Shown: in pieces, positions 1-6,815 of the stretch
Layout of the letters: each line of letters opens with the position of its first letter
Position numbering within the stretch: position 1 is the first letter of the stretch
NCBI GenBank assembly: GCA_016186625.1
Contig: JACPLG010000003.1
Coordinates: 1 to 64,000, forward strand
Length of the DNA: 64,000 nt
Direction of reading: 5' to 3'
Source: Candidatus Levyibacteriota bacterium
GTDB taxonomy: Bacteria; Patescibacteria; Microgenomatia; Levybacterales; UBA12049
Notes under the pieces: model-generated
The model's input: only the letters and a program-made list of their open reading frames with translations
Told to the model about the DNA's origin: nothing
The model's database searches: none
Program-made: the position numbers and the translations under genes

Positions 1-309
1 CTCATGAATTACTGTTTGGCGGACTCTTTCCCTGACATCATCCGCATTTCTTGAAACCACAAGAATCGGGTATTTAAAAATAGTGATTTTATCCGGAAGA
101 ACACCGGTGTAGTGTAAACGCTTTGTGAGCGGTATTCCTTCGTAGAGACCAAACAGGAGGGATCGGCGATTCAGGCGAAGTTTACTAAGTTGCACTGTGC
201 TAGGCCAATTGGCAAAAGTCACTCCTACATTGTCTAGTTTCTTTGCAAACTCAGGCGGCAGGCTGTCAAGAGCCTCGCCTACTAATCTTTCAAACTCCTC
301 ATCAGACAT
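1..309 (-). CDS. Zincin-like metallopeptidase (partial, 3' end outside window)
   Basis: A minus-strand frame of 103 codons starts with ATG at 309 and runs off the left edge. The protein begins MSDEEFERLVGEAL and ends RQTVIHE, just where the zinc motif HExxH of the small single-domain metallopeptidase family (zincin_1 type) would start. The preceding stretch (Pro-rich segment, LFGLYEGIPLTKR, ITIFKYPI) also fits that family. Only the first histidine and the glutamate of the motif are visible, so catalytic competence cannot be judged. The frame was too truncated to be an obvious long ORF but is clean to the edge. Confidence 0.75.
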   Translation of the reverse strand, partial: MSDEEFERLVGEALDSLPPEFAKKLDNVGVTFANWPSTVQLSKLRLNRRSLLFGLYEGIPLTKRLHYTGVLPDKITIFKYPILVVSRNADDVRERVRQTVIHE

Positions 310-340
310 GCTTGAATTATATCACTGAATCATATCTACC

Positions 341-361
341 TTCCCACATTCCATGTGGGAA
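341..361. repeat. Short palindrome, TTCCCACA hairpin
   Basis: 8-bp arms (TTCCCACA/TGTGGGAA) with a 5-nt loop lie between two minus-strand genes. A closely related hairpin sits at 54103-54127, suggesting a dispersed REP-like element. There is no U-tract, so it is not a standard terminator. Confidence 0.6.
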
Positions 362-362
362 C

Positions 363-668
363 TCAGATTATATTTTCAATAAGCAAACTAAGTTTGATAA
401 CATCTCCATTCGTGATTTTTTCTGCATGTCTAATTTCCTTTTTAATCGGAAGGATGTAAGTGCCTTTTTTCTCCCAGAAAATAGAGGTTTTACAATTACT
501 TTTACCTATCCGAACAAAAACAGGAATCGAACCCCAGCCCCTGTGAACATGACGAAACTCCCGCCGGATCAAACTGGATTCTTTTTTGGGAATTGTCACA
601 AAATACCAAGGGGATGTCCCCTCCCAAATCCAGACCCTGGCTTTTATTTCAAGCTCAAAATCTTCCAC
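363..668 (-). CDS. DUF1905 domain protein
   Basis: The 101-residue protein is essentially one DUF1905 domain: an early ELEIKARVWIWEG strand, then WYFVTIPKK, then a core strand GSIPVFVRIG, then TSIFWEKKGTYILPIKKEIR and a final ITNGDVIKLSLL strand. This small beta-barrel family has no established biochemical role. The start is GTG at 668, with a TATAAT box about 6 nt upstream, which suggests a leaderless transcript. It stands alone between the metallopeptidase and a membrane-anchored protein. The family call is by motif recall. Confidence 0.75.
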   Translation of the reverse strand: MEDFELEIKARVWIWEGTSPWYFVTIPKKESSLIRREFRHVHRGWGSIPVFVRIGKSNCKTSIFWEKKGTYILPIKKEIRHAEKITNGDVIKLSLLIENII

Positions 669-724
669 GAAGAAATTATAACATCTTAATATCTTATCAA
701 AAGAATTTGGAGATGGTGGCGTTT

Positions 725-1210
725 TTATAAATCTCCGCAGGAGGTATACACGCTTGCTTCTTGGGTGGATTTATGAACATTAATTGCCAAAGGTCTTTCA
801 CTCAAAAGTGTTGCCAGATCAACATCCAAGACAGTTTCCGAAACCCCGTCAACTACGTTTGTTAAAGGATAAACAACATCACCCACATCAGGACATGCAC
901 CAGTGTGAATGTGGGCCGGCTGGGCTACGTCTGAGGCTACGTCAAGTTCTATCATGACATTTGTTTGGCCATCCACTTCGGTCAGCGTTGCACTACCGCT
1001 TTGCCCTGAATCTTTAAGCTCTGCCAAAACAACAGTTGTGCTTTCGGCTTCTTCTTCAACCACCTCTTGGACTGTTTGTTCTTCTGTAACTTGTGGCGCT
1101 GCTCCTCTGTTTGAAAGGAAAAGGAAATATCCTGCTCCCAGAACTACAACTATACCGATAGCAATTATTATCAGATTTATTGGAGTAAGTAGATTTTTTA
1201 GATTATCCAT
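725..1210 (-). CDS. Membrane-anchored extracytoplasmic protein, CHRD/SOD-like C-terminal region
   Basis: 161 residues. Residues about 12-32 form one hydrophobic segment (LIIIAIGIVVVLGAGYFLFL), followed by an acidic linker and an external beta-rich domain. That domain contains PAHIHTGACPDVGDVVYPLTNVVDG and ends in VHKSTQEASVYTSCGDL. The HIHTGxC motif and paired cysteines resemble CHRD domains and the loops of Cu/Zn superoxide dismutase-like surface proteins. Not enough metal ligands are visible to claim enzyme activity. It is probably tethered to the outer face of the membrane; function unknown. Confidence 0.6.
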   Translation of the reverse strand: MDNLKNLLTPINLIIIAIGIVVVLGAGYFLFLSNRGAAPQVTEEQTVQEVVEEEAESTTVVLAELKDSGQSGSATLTEVDGQTNVMIELDVASDVAQPAHIHTGACPDVGDVVYPLTNVVDGVSETVLDVDLATLLSERPLAINVHKSTQEASVYTSCGDL

Positions 1211-1266
1211 GTATGTATTGTTTAGTTTGCACTATCTTTCCTTTCTTGTCAAGTAAAAATATAAAG

Positions 1267-1294
1267 TTGACAAAAAATTCTAATATGATATTCT
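1267..1294 (+). promoter_or_regulatory. Promoter for the riboswitch-metK transcript
   Basis: A perfect TTGACA (1267-1272), a 16-nt spacer and TATTCT (1289-1294) place transcription start near 1301, right where the riboswitch fold begins. Confidence 0.6.
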
Positions 1295-1303
1295 TGGTTT
1301 TAA

Positions 1304-1402
1304 GCATCAAGAGATCCCTCACTTATTTTAATTAAGTGGGGGGCGGCAACCGAGCCCTGAGTCGAATCGAATGGGTCGCGGTGCCAATCCAATCGGAGAT
1401 GC
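1304..1402 (+). ncRNA. SAM riboswitch (SAM-I/IV clan) upstream of metK
   Basis: The leader of metK carries SAM-I/IV hallmarks: ATCAAGAGA near the 5' side (1306-1314), GGCAACC (1345-1351) and GGTGCCAATCC (1380-1390). P1 pairs GCATC (1304-1308) with GATGC (1398-1402), and a second arm pairs CCCTCACTT with AAGTGGGGG. The aptamer ends 11 nt before the metK ATG and no terminator hairpin with a U-tract separates them. GGAG (1395-1398), the only Shine-Dalgarno candidate, lies inside the end of the aptamer. Translational control by SAM is therefore the likely mode. Which clan member it is cannot be settled by eye. Confidence 0.8.
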
Positions 1403-1413
1403 GTCCTTAAGCT

Positions 1414-2520
1414 ATGTCAAAAGGAAAAAATTATACATTCACCTCAGAATCTGTCTGCGCCGGCCACCCTGATAAAATCTGTGATTCTATTTCTGATTCA
1501 ATACTGGATATTGTTCTAAAACATGATCCGCATGGAAAAGTGGCAGTTGAGTGCCTTGCAGGGTTTAACCATTTGATAATTGCCGGGGAGGTAACTACAA
1601 AAAATAAAATAAATTTTGAAAGAATTGCCCGGCAAAGAATTAGAGATCTCGGTTACACGGATCCAAAACTTAATTTTTCCGACAAATCAAAAATTTTAGT
1701 TCATGTTCATGAACAGTCGCCTGAAATTGCCAGAGGGGTTGCAAGAAAAGGGGCCGGAGATCAGGGAATGATGTTTGGGTTCGCGTGTAGAGAAACAGAA
1801 GATCTTATGCCTCTTCCCATAACAATTGCTCACAAACTGGCGAAGAATTTAGATAAAGTTAAACAAACTTTTAAGTATCTTAGGCCTGACGGAAAAACCC
1901 AGGTGACAATTGAATATAAGAACGGTTTGCCTTACAAAGTAAAACAAGTGATAATTGCCGTTCCTCATGAAGAGAAAATCGAACTGGAACAGGTGAAGAA
2001 GGATCTATTTGAAAAAGTTGTTAAACCAGTACTGGGTGAATTTGGATTTAGTGTCCAACCAAAAAATGTGATTGTAAACGGAACCGGAGTCTGGCATATG
2101 CCTGGACCCGCTTCTGATGCGGGGCTAACGGGCCGAAAAATAATAGTTGATACTTATGGCGGATATGCCAGGGTGGGAGGAGGCGCATTTTCCGGAAAAG
2201 ATCCCACAAAAGTTGATAGGTCAGGCGCTTACGCAGCAAGGTTTTTGGCAAAAAATATTGTTGCGCAAAAGCTAGCAGATAAGGCTGAGGTGAGGCTTGC
2301 ATATTTTATTGGAGCCAAAAAACCTGTTATGCAGGAAGTGGAGACTTTTGGGACTGAGAAAGTATCTCATAAAGTTATTTCGGATTTTATGAAAAAGATT
2401 CTGGACACTTCAGTTGAGGGGATAATTGATGGGCTTAACTTAAGAAGGCCCATTTACTTGCAAACCTCAACCTATGGTCACTTCGGCCGCCCAGAGTTTA
2501 GCTGGGAAAAAATCATTTAG
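1414..2520 (+). CDS. metK: S-adenosylmethionine synthetase
   Basis: Makes SAM from methionine and ATP in the cytoplasm. The 368-residue protein shows the bacterial MetK signatures: GHPDK at residues 17-21, GAGDQG at 113-118 and GGGAFSGKD at 255-263, followed by DRSGAYAAR. The length is slightly below the usual 380-400. ATG at 1414 directly follows the SAM riboswitch, so end-product feedback is expected. It is followed head-on by a minus-strand gene 8 nt away, so it is probably monocistronic. Confidence 0.97.
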   Translation: MSKGKNYTFTSESVCAGHPDKICDSISDSILDIVLKHDPHGKVAVECLAGFNHLIIAGEVTTKNKINFERIARQRIRDLGYTDPKLNFSDKSKILVHVHEQSPEIARGVARKGAGDQGMMFGFACRETEDLMPLPITIAHKLAKNLDKVKQTFKYLRPDGKTQVTIEYKNGLPYKVKQVIIAVPHEEKIELEQVKKDLFEKVVKPVLGEFGFSVQPKNVIVNGTGVWHMPGPASDAGLTGRKIIVDTYGGYARVGGGAFSGKDPTKVDRSGAYAARFLAKNIVAQKLADKAEVRLAYFIGAKKPVMQEVETFGTEKVSHKVISDFMKKILDTSVEGIIDGLNLRRPIYLQTSTYGHFGRPEFSWEKII

Positions 2521-2527
2521 GCTATTG

Positions 2528-3373
2528 TTATTTTGCACCTATCACTCGTGCCGCTACAAGCGGGTACGGCGGAGGAACGGGATTTGTAGAAGCATCATAA
2601 ACATTCCACCTAACCCCTGACTCGCTTATGCCGAGTGCAAGACCGCCATTTCCAACTTTGGCTCCGGGGATTATTATATAACCCCCTTCTTGACTGACTT
2701 GACTTAATAAACTTTGTCCCCCTGTGCTCTTCCTGTAAGCAAGCTCAAGTCCTATAATATGAATAGGTCTTAGCGATGATGATACAATTTGTATGTCTGT
2801 TCTTCCCAATAGGCCTTGTACATTTTTTGTTTCCTGTGTCACTAAACTCTGTAAGCCTTTAACACCCTCATCACCCGTGCCTAGAGAGGGATTAGCCGGA
2901 TCAATAGCAAGCCAATTAAGCTGAGCAGCGACTGTGTCAGGATCAGGCTTTCCTTCCGGGATTGCGAATAGAGAAGGACGAATACTAAAACCAGCTCCTA
3001 TAGATTTTAAATAATCCCTTATACTTGCAACAGTCTCATCTTTTGGTGGTTCATAAACAAAAATGCCTTCATTTTTAAATCTTTCACGATGTTCCGGAGT
3101 AAGCACTCCCTTGGGAAACAATTCTCCAAGCAATTCTCCTTTTTTTGTTTCTCCACCAGCCCAAAAACCTCCTACTAACCCTGGAGTCAAAACAGCAACT
3201 CCCGCTGCTAAGCCTACCTGACCGGATCTTACTAAAAATGTTCTTCTTGAAAATCTTGAAAGTACTTGATTTTTCTCTTCTGGTGAAAGATCTAAAAGTA
3301 CTTGATCTATTTCTTCTCTTCTAAGTTTTTTCTCTTCGTAAGTACGTTCTCTTTCTTTACCTTTACTTGCCAT
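2528..3373 (-). CDS. Unknown protein with twin-arginine-like signal
   Basis: 281 residues with no family I recognise. Residues 1-43 are charged, then SRRTFLV (about 43-49) precedes a hydrophobic Ala/Gly/Val-rich stretch (GLAAGVAVLTPGLVGGF). That is the layout of a Tat signal peptide (S/T-R-R-x-F-L-K), with an unusually long n-region. The mature part has a possible winged segment (IRDYLKSIGAG) and a C-terminal beta-rich half ending in PYPLVAARVIGAK. If the Tat reading is right it is exported folded. It is transcribed from a strong promoter at 3382-3410 and divergent from the next gene. Confidence 0.55.
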   Translation of the reverse strand: MASKGKERERTYEEKKLRREEIDQVLLDLSPEEKNQVLSRFSRRTFLVRSGQVGLAAGVAVLTPGLVGGFWAGGETKKGELLGELFPKGVLTPEHRERFKNEGIFVYEPPKDETVASIRDYLKSIGAGFSIRPSLFAIPEGKPDPDTVAAQLNWLAIDPANPSLGTGDEGVKGLQSLVTQETKNVQGLLGRTDIQIVSSSLRPIHIIGLELAYRKSTGGQSLLSQVSQEGGYIIIPGAKVGNGGLALGISESGVRWNVYDASTNPVPPPYPLVAARVIGAK

Positions 3374-3381
3374 TTCCAGCT

Positions 3382-3410
3382 ACCATACTCCCTTTGGATT
3401 GTCTTGTCAA
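3382..3410 (-). promoter_or_regulatory. Promoter, leaderless type
   Basis: On the minus strand TTGACA (3410-3405), a 17-nt spacer and TATGGT (3387-3382) predict a start about 2 nt before the ATG at 3373, so the mRNA would lack a Shine-Dalgarno leader. Confidence 0.6.
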
Positions 3411-3427
3411 GATATCTAACTATTTCA

Positions 3428-3446
3428 AAGCAATACAATATTGCTT
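3428..3446. promoter_or_regulatory. Inverted repeat between divergent genes
   Basis: AAGCAATA-CAA-TATTGCTT is an 8-bp perfect inverted repeat centred between the two divergent promoters. It may be an operator. No regulator gene is adjacent. Confidence 0.35.
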
Positions 3447-3486
3447 GGCCGTCCACTCCAAATGAAAAAATTGTATAATCTATGTC

Positions 3487-4110
3487 ATGAGTGAACAAAG
3501 AACAGGATCAACGCAGGAAGGACCTACTCAACGGCCTAAGGATTTACCAATCCCTCCTGCAATTGACGCAATAAAACAAAGACTTACTGGGGAGATTCAA
3601 ATGCGTAAGCTTCACGGAACTGCTTTAACTGAAGAAGATAGAATTCTTAGAGATGCTGAGGAAAGCCCAACATGGACAGGAAGGTCTGAAGAAATTCTAT
3701 CAGAAGATATTCCAGGACAAAGAACAATAATAAATTCAACTATTATTAACTTGGGGACACTAAAATCCTGGATGGATACAACCGGGCTAAAAGAATTTGA
3801 CGATGGAACTTATTATCTGGAAACTGACCAAGTCCAAATTAGACCAATCGGAAAAACAAGCAGCGATCTTAGGACTATTGAACTTACTTTATCACTGCCA
3901 GAGTTTGATATAAATTATGTTTATTATCAGGATGGTACGTTTGATCTTCATATAGATTTCACAGAATATGTTGAAGGTATAAGGCCAGCGTACCGATCCG
4001 GCAGAAACCCGATCCGAACAGACATGACTCTAGAAGAAGCAGAGATAATGGGAGCTTATGCCCTAGATTTTATAGATAGGACAAGAACAATCCAGAGACC
4101 CGCCGCCTAA
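3487..4110 (+). CDS. Hypothetical protein
   Basis: 207 residues, soluble, rich in Glu/Asp/Thr. The N-terminal 70 residues look disordered (SEQRTGSTQEGPTQRP). The middle has alternating beta-strand-like segments (TYYLETDQVQIRPIG, RTIELTLSLPEFDINYVYY, FDLHIDFTEYV) and there is a short C-terminal helix. No catalytic motif or family recognised. TATAAT at 3474-3479 lies 7 nt before the ATG, consistent with a leaderless mRNA. Confidence 0.6.
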   Translation: MSEQRTGSTQEGPTQRPKDLPIPPAIDAIKQRLTGEIQMRKLHGTALTEEDRILRDAEESPTWTGRSEEILSEDIPGQRTIINSTIINLGTLKSWMDTTGLKEFDDGTYYLETDQVQIRPIGKTSSDLRTIELTLSLPEFDINYVYYQDGTFDLHIDFTEYVEGIRPAYRSGRNPIRTDMTLEEAEIMGAYALDFIDRTRTIQRPAA

Positions 4111-4147
4111 GCTCACTTGTTTAAAAGATATAGTTTGACCTAATTGA

Positions 4148-4193
4148 CCCCGATTTGATCGGGGTTGACAAATTCTTTCCTAAGTTTTAATCT
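4148..4193 (+). promoter_or_regulatory. Promoter of the 4.2-kb structured RNA, with overlapping hairpin
   Basis: TTGACA (4165-4170) is followed 15-16 nt later by TTTAAT/TTAATC (4186-4192), giving a start near 4196. A CCCCGAT-ttg-ATCGGGG hairpin (4149-4164 region) abuts the -35 box; it could end the upstream transcript or act as an operator. Confidence 0.45.
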
Positions 4194-4194
4194 T

Positions 4195-4508
4195 GAGGGA
4201 CTCCTAGAAATTAAAGGAAGGTTGCGTCCTTAGGCCAGAAGCTCTCGGGCAGGCGGCTTTCGGACAAAACCAATCTTTTCTTTCCAGCGCATACGGTCTG
4301 CCTTTGCCTGGAGTTATCTATGGCAGGACAGGCAATTGACCACGGCACCGCTAAGGAGTCCCTCTTCTGGGGGTAAGTGCCGGCTGCTATGACAAAAGGA
4401 TGAGATGATCCTTCGAAATGCAATACTAGTCCAAGCGCGGAGATGGTGGCAGCAGTGCAATCAGAAGAAGAGAGCAAATGAGCATCTACTCACGCGCTCT
4501 CTTTTTTT
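4195..4508 (+). ncRNA. Structured noncoding RNA of unassigned family (~310 nt)
   Basis: No convincing ORF lies here, yet pairing is dense. GAGGGACTCCT (4195-4205) matches AGGAGTCCCTC (4354-4364) over 11 bp. CTTA..CCAGAAG (4229-4241) matches CTTCTGG..TAAG (about 4364-4377); with the first helix this would be a pseudoknot or an alternative fold. Local hairpins include the GGTC/GACC-closed one (about 4295-4342), AAGGAT-gagatg-ATCCTT (about 4396-4414), and GCTGCTA paired near 4446-4453. A promoter precedes it and an intrinsic terminator ends it. I compared it with tmRNA, RNase P RNA, SRP RNA and 6S RNA features and found no match. It lies at the edge of the repeat-flanked array. Confidence 0.6.
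4469..4508 (+). terminator. Intrinsic terminator of the structured RNA
   Basis: AGAGAGC (4469-4475) pairs with GCTCTCT (4496-4502), with an inner TGAG/CTCA stem, followed directly by a run of seven T (4502-4508). Confidence 0.85.
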
Positions 4509-4557
4509 AGGCAGTCACAAAGCCAAATAAAGCAATTTTAGAGGGTAATTATTAATT

Positions 4558-5286
4558 TCAATCTTTGATTTTTGTATCTTTTGTAGCAATTGCAGTTTCG
4601 ATAAATTCCTTGTAAGTATCTTTTGTTAATTCAACAGAAAGCTCTAAAACCTTTCTTGTTAACTCTTTATTTGAATCAGTCTTCAAATACATTTTATTTA
4701 ATCCAACGAATAATTTTACCCACTCATCAATATTTCTTAAGTCGTACTCTGTTGCAAATGAAAAAAAAATTTTAAGACTATCAATTACTTCTTTTTCCGA
4801 CTTCTCGAAATACTGCGCTATTAATTTTGCCAGTCCTTCCATATCAATCTCTTTTATGGAATCTCTGATAAATTCTGACAACTGCGGATGATCATTTAAA
4901 ATATGGAAATCCACCCCGCACTCGATATTGTTATGAGCAGATATTTTTGCTCTCTCATGGGTAACGTTATAAGCCTTCTGCGTTAGATCAATAAGTTCCT
5001 TAGTGCTACTTGTATAAGCATATCCTGGCGTAGAATTTTTATATTTTACATGGCTTAGGTAATCAACGGTATTATGGTAGTTTATTCCTTTAAGTAAGGA
5101 GTTGAAAGCGGGATGAAAATTCTTAACATATGAGGAAAAATTCAAAATATCTTTTTCCTTGTGAAGATTATCCCAGGTTATTATGGAAGTTCCGGCAAGA
5201 TCGGGAATAATGCTTCCTATCACTTTTAATGCATTAAGATTCTTATCTACCTTTCTTGCGTAATAAACATGGGTATAAAAAAACAT
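4558..5286 (-). CDS. Putative zinc-dependent phospholipase C-like (PF00882-type) protein
   Basis: 242 residues. The N-terminus THVYYARKV with GSIIPDLAG, and later GINYHNTVDYLSH and ECGVDFHI, resemble the His/Asp pattern of the Zn_dep_PLPC family (HTHxxxA, LGSxxPD, GxxxHxxxD). The match is partial and the usual later histidines are unclear, so enzymatic activity is uncertain. No signal peptide; the C-terminal half is helical and Lys/Glu-rich. TATAAT (5300-5295) lies 8 nt before the ATG. It is the last unit of the array before the structured RNA. Confidence 0.45.
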   Translation of the reverse strand: MFFYTHVYYARKVDKNLNALKVIGSIIPDLAGTSIITWDNLHKEKDILNFSSYVKNFHPAFNSLLKGINYHNTVDYLSHVKYKNSTPGYAYTSSTKELIDLTQKAYNVTHERAKISAHNNIECGVDFHILNDHPQLSEFIRDSIKEIDMEGLAKLIAQYFEKSEKEVIDSLKIFFSFATEYDLRNIDEWVKLFVGLNKMYLKTDSNKELTRKVLELSVELTKDTYKEFIETAIATKDTKIKD

Positions 5287-5347
5287 TTAACCGAATTATA
5301 CCACCGGAGGAAAATTGAAGAATAAACCGGGCTCAAAATAAAGCAAT

Positions 5348-5590
5348 TTATTTCTTTTTCCCAAATGCTTTTTTAATTCCGCTTTGGAGTTTTGCCGCTT
5401 TTTCTCCTACCTTCAAAAGCTCTTTCTTTGCTTTCTCATTAGGAGCAGATCCCCAAGCACCGGCTAGTGCCTCATTCATTCTTTTTTGAGATTCCATAAT
5501 CTTTTGAAAAAGCTCTTCTTTTGTAGGAGGATAGTGGCCAAACTCCTTTATAATTCTTTTCTTATCTTTTTCGCTAATCTTTGGCTTCAT
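5348..5590 (-). CDS. Small basic helical protein, unknown
   Basis: 80 residues, Lys-rich (ends IKKAFGKKK), predicted all-helical, with a YPPTKEELFQKI segment. No family recognised. Its stop codon is the first base triplet of an array repeat. It starts 13 nt after the stop of the repressor at 5604, so it may be cotranscribed with it as the third gene of that unit. Confidence 0.55.
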   Translation of the reverse strand: MKPKISEKDKKRIIKEFGHYPPTKEELFQKIMESQKRMNEALAGAWGSAPNEKAKKELLKVGEKAAKLQSGIKKAFGKKK

Positions 5591-5603
5591 ACGAATAATT
5601 AAT

Positions 5604-5873
5604 TCATTCTAGTTTTCTTAAGAATTTGAGAATAACAACTCCCTGATCAGATAAGGTATGTAGAACTTCCGAGCTCCTATTTCTTTTGTTTATTAAACCT
5701 GCATTGGCAATCCTCCTCACATGCTCGCTTGCGGTTTTATAATTTATCCGCAGCCTTTCGGAAATCTGCATAAGCGAAAGGCCGGGGCTAGTATCCAAGA
5801 GATCCAAAATCTGTATTCTTCTGTGGTTAGAAAAACCTTTGACTATTCGTTCAATTTGCCTTGGTTTTAACAT
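5604..5873 (-). CDS. Winged-helix repressor, ArsR-like
   Basis: 89 residues: an N-terminal helix LKPRQIERIVKGFSNHRRIQIL, then LSLMQISERLRINYKTASEHVRRI as the helix-turn-helix, and a wing ending LHTLSDQG. This is the compact ArsR/MarR-like fold without the metal cysteines of ArsR metalloregulators. It follows the gene at 5877 by 3 nt and both lie behind a 28-bp palindrome overlapping the promoter, so autoregulation is likely. It is a paralogue of the repressor at 9612 (shared MxRxxKGxSNHxRI and SEHxRRxxxAGLI). Its last codons overlap a dispersed 26-nt repeat also present at 7725-7750. Confidence 0.8.
   Translation of the reverse strand: MLKPRQIERIVKGFSNHRRIQILDLLDTSPGLSLMQISERLRINYKTASEHVRRIANAGLINKRNRSSEVLHTLSDQGVVILKFLRKLE
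5612..5637. repeat. 26-nt repeat B, copy in the repressor 3' end
   Basis: Identical over 26 nt to 7725-7750 and nearly identical to 10147-10169. Its core is TTCTTAAGAATTTGAGAAT. In this copy it encodes the C-terminus of the repressor (minus strand); in the 7.7-kb copy it encodes the C-terminus of a plus-strand gene. Confidence 0.75.
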
Positions 5874-5876
5874 CTC

Positions 5877-6149
5877 TCAATCCGCTCTCTTTTCTTTAGC
5901 TACTTTATAATTAGGCATTGCTTTAATTAGATATTCATTAATTGCTTTGTAAACTTCATTTCTATCGATTCCCTCTGCAATACATTGCTGTGCTGTAACA
6001 GCTAAACCCTCTATAATAAGCGCAATGTTTTCCCAAGGAGAGAAATTACTGCGAACTAGCGTAGAATTTTTCTTTAAATCCAACTGAATGAAAATATTCT
6101 TAACGTGTTTACTGTCTTTAATGATAATTGGATTTAATTTCTTCTTCAT
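5877..6149 (-). CDS. Small unknown protein cotranscribed with repressor
   Basis: 90 residues: a beta-like N-terminal half (NPIIIKDSKHVKNIFIQLDL) and a helical C-terminal half (ENIALIIEGLAVTAQQCIAEG, NEVYKAINEYLIKAM). No family recognised. It is first in an operon with the ArsR-like repressor, 3 nt apart. A two-gene module with an autoregulating DNA-binding protein suggests, but does not show, a toxin-antitoxin-like or sensor arrangement. Confidence 0.55.
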   Translation of the reverse strand: MKKKLNPIIIKDSKHVKNIFIQLDLKKNSTLVRSNFSPWENIALIIEGLAVTAQQCIAEGIDRNEVYKAINEYLIKAMPNYKVAKEKRAD

Positions 6150-6154
6150 AAATT

Positions 6155-6200
6155 ATAAATAAATTCTATCACATTCCAATATTCTTAAGAATATTGGAAT
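6155..6200 (-). promoter_or_regulatory. Promoter with 28-bp palindromic operator
   Basis: 6173-6200 is a perfect 28-bp palindrome with centre TTCTTAAGAA. On the minus strand it contains TTGGAA as a -35 element, 16 nt before TATAAT, which is just upstream of the ATG at 6149. A repressor bound here would block the promoter; the repressor encoded second in this operon is the natural candidate. Confidence 0.6.
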
Positions 6201-6332
6201 AACATGCGGATTAATTTTATTCAGGAAATACAATATGTAATTACTATAATCACATTAAGACATTAGAAGAAGTAAGTTTAGTTGGGGAAATTTAAATCGG
6301 GCTCAAAATAAAGCAAAGAATTGGCGGGGTTA

Positions 6333-6605
6333 TTAAACTCTTCGTCCGTCTACCCATGGCCTGACATTTCTTGAAAAAACACTTATTTCCCGTCCTCTCA
6401 CTTGCTCTGGTTGGTATATAGGACATGCTATGTGAAATATGTCTGTTGCAAATACCGGCACATAAACTTCTTGTAATCCTTCTCTGGTCTCTATAACATA
6501 CATTGAACCTTTTTTTGAAGTGCCAAGAACTGCGGCTACTTTGCCTTCAATTCTTTGCCCAAAAAGTATATTCTCAATTCCGTCAAACAATTCTTTTTTA
6601 TTCAC
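6333..6605 (-). CDS. Small unknown protein of the array
   Basis: 90 residues with a beta-rich middle (EGKVAAVLGTSKKGSMYVIETREGLQEVYVPVFATDIFHIA) resembling a small OB- or SH3-like barrel, and a basic C-terminus (RNVRPWVDGRRV). One Cys only. No family recognised. An array repeat lies 16-33 nt beyond its stop. Confidence 0.5.
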   Translation of the reverse strand: MNKKELFDGIENILFGQRIEGKVAAVLGTSKKGSMYVIETREGLQEVYVPVFATDIFHIACPIYQPEQVRGREISVFSRNVRPWVDGRRV

Positions 6606-6686
6606 GAAAGGTATTTTAGCACATCAACACAAGCTTTTTTGGAAAATCATTTGAGAATGACATACCAACATTCTCACCTGCCAGCC

Positions 6687-6706
6687 CCTGCCTGCCGGCA
6701 GGCAGG
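6687..6706. repeat. 20-bp perfect GC-rich palindrome
   Basis: CCTGCCTGCCGGCAGGCAGG. An identical copy lies in frame inside the DHH-like gene (42402-42421). This is a dispersed REP-like palindrome. Confidence 0.85.
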
Positions 6707-6775
6707 TCTGGAGGGAGCCTGCAGAATATCATCAAATCGTAAAAACCCGGGGTGGATAAGGGATCTTGTTTCGCC

Positions 6776-6804
6776 TTGACAAGGAGAATAGCAAAGAGTA
6801 CAAT
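6776..6804 (+). promoter_or_regulatory. Near-consensus promoter, leaderless
   Basis: TTGACA (6776-6781), a 17-nt spacer and TACAAT (6799-6804). The expected start near 6811-6812 is only 4-5 nt before the ATG at 6816. Confidence 0.8.
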
Positions 6805-6815
6805 GCTGTTCAAAT

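Noticed and set aside
520..545. T-arm-like GGTTCGATTCC on the minus strand, possible tRNA
   Set aside because: No matching acceptor, D or anticodon arms; it is part of the DUF1905 coding sequence.
243..689. Plus-strand ORF of 148 codons
   Set aside because: It runs antisense to the DUF1905 gene and the metallopeptidase start, with Cys/Pro/Phe-rich non-protein-like composition.
4211..4477. Minus-strand ORF of 88 codons over the structured RNA
   Set aside because: It is antisense to the promoter-terminator unit, has low-complexity composition and no promoter of its own. Kept as an RNA, not a gene.
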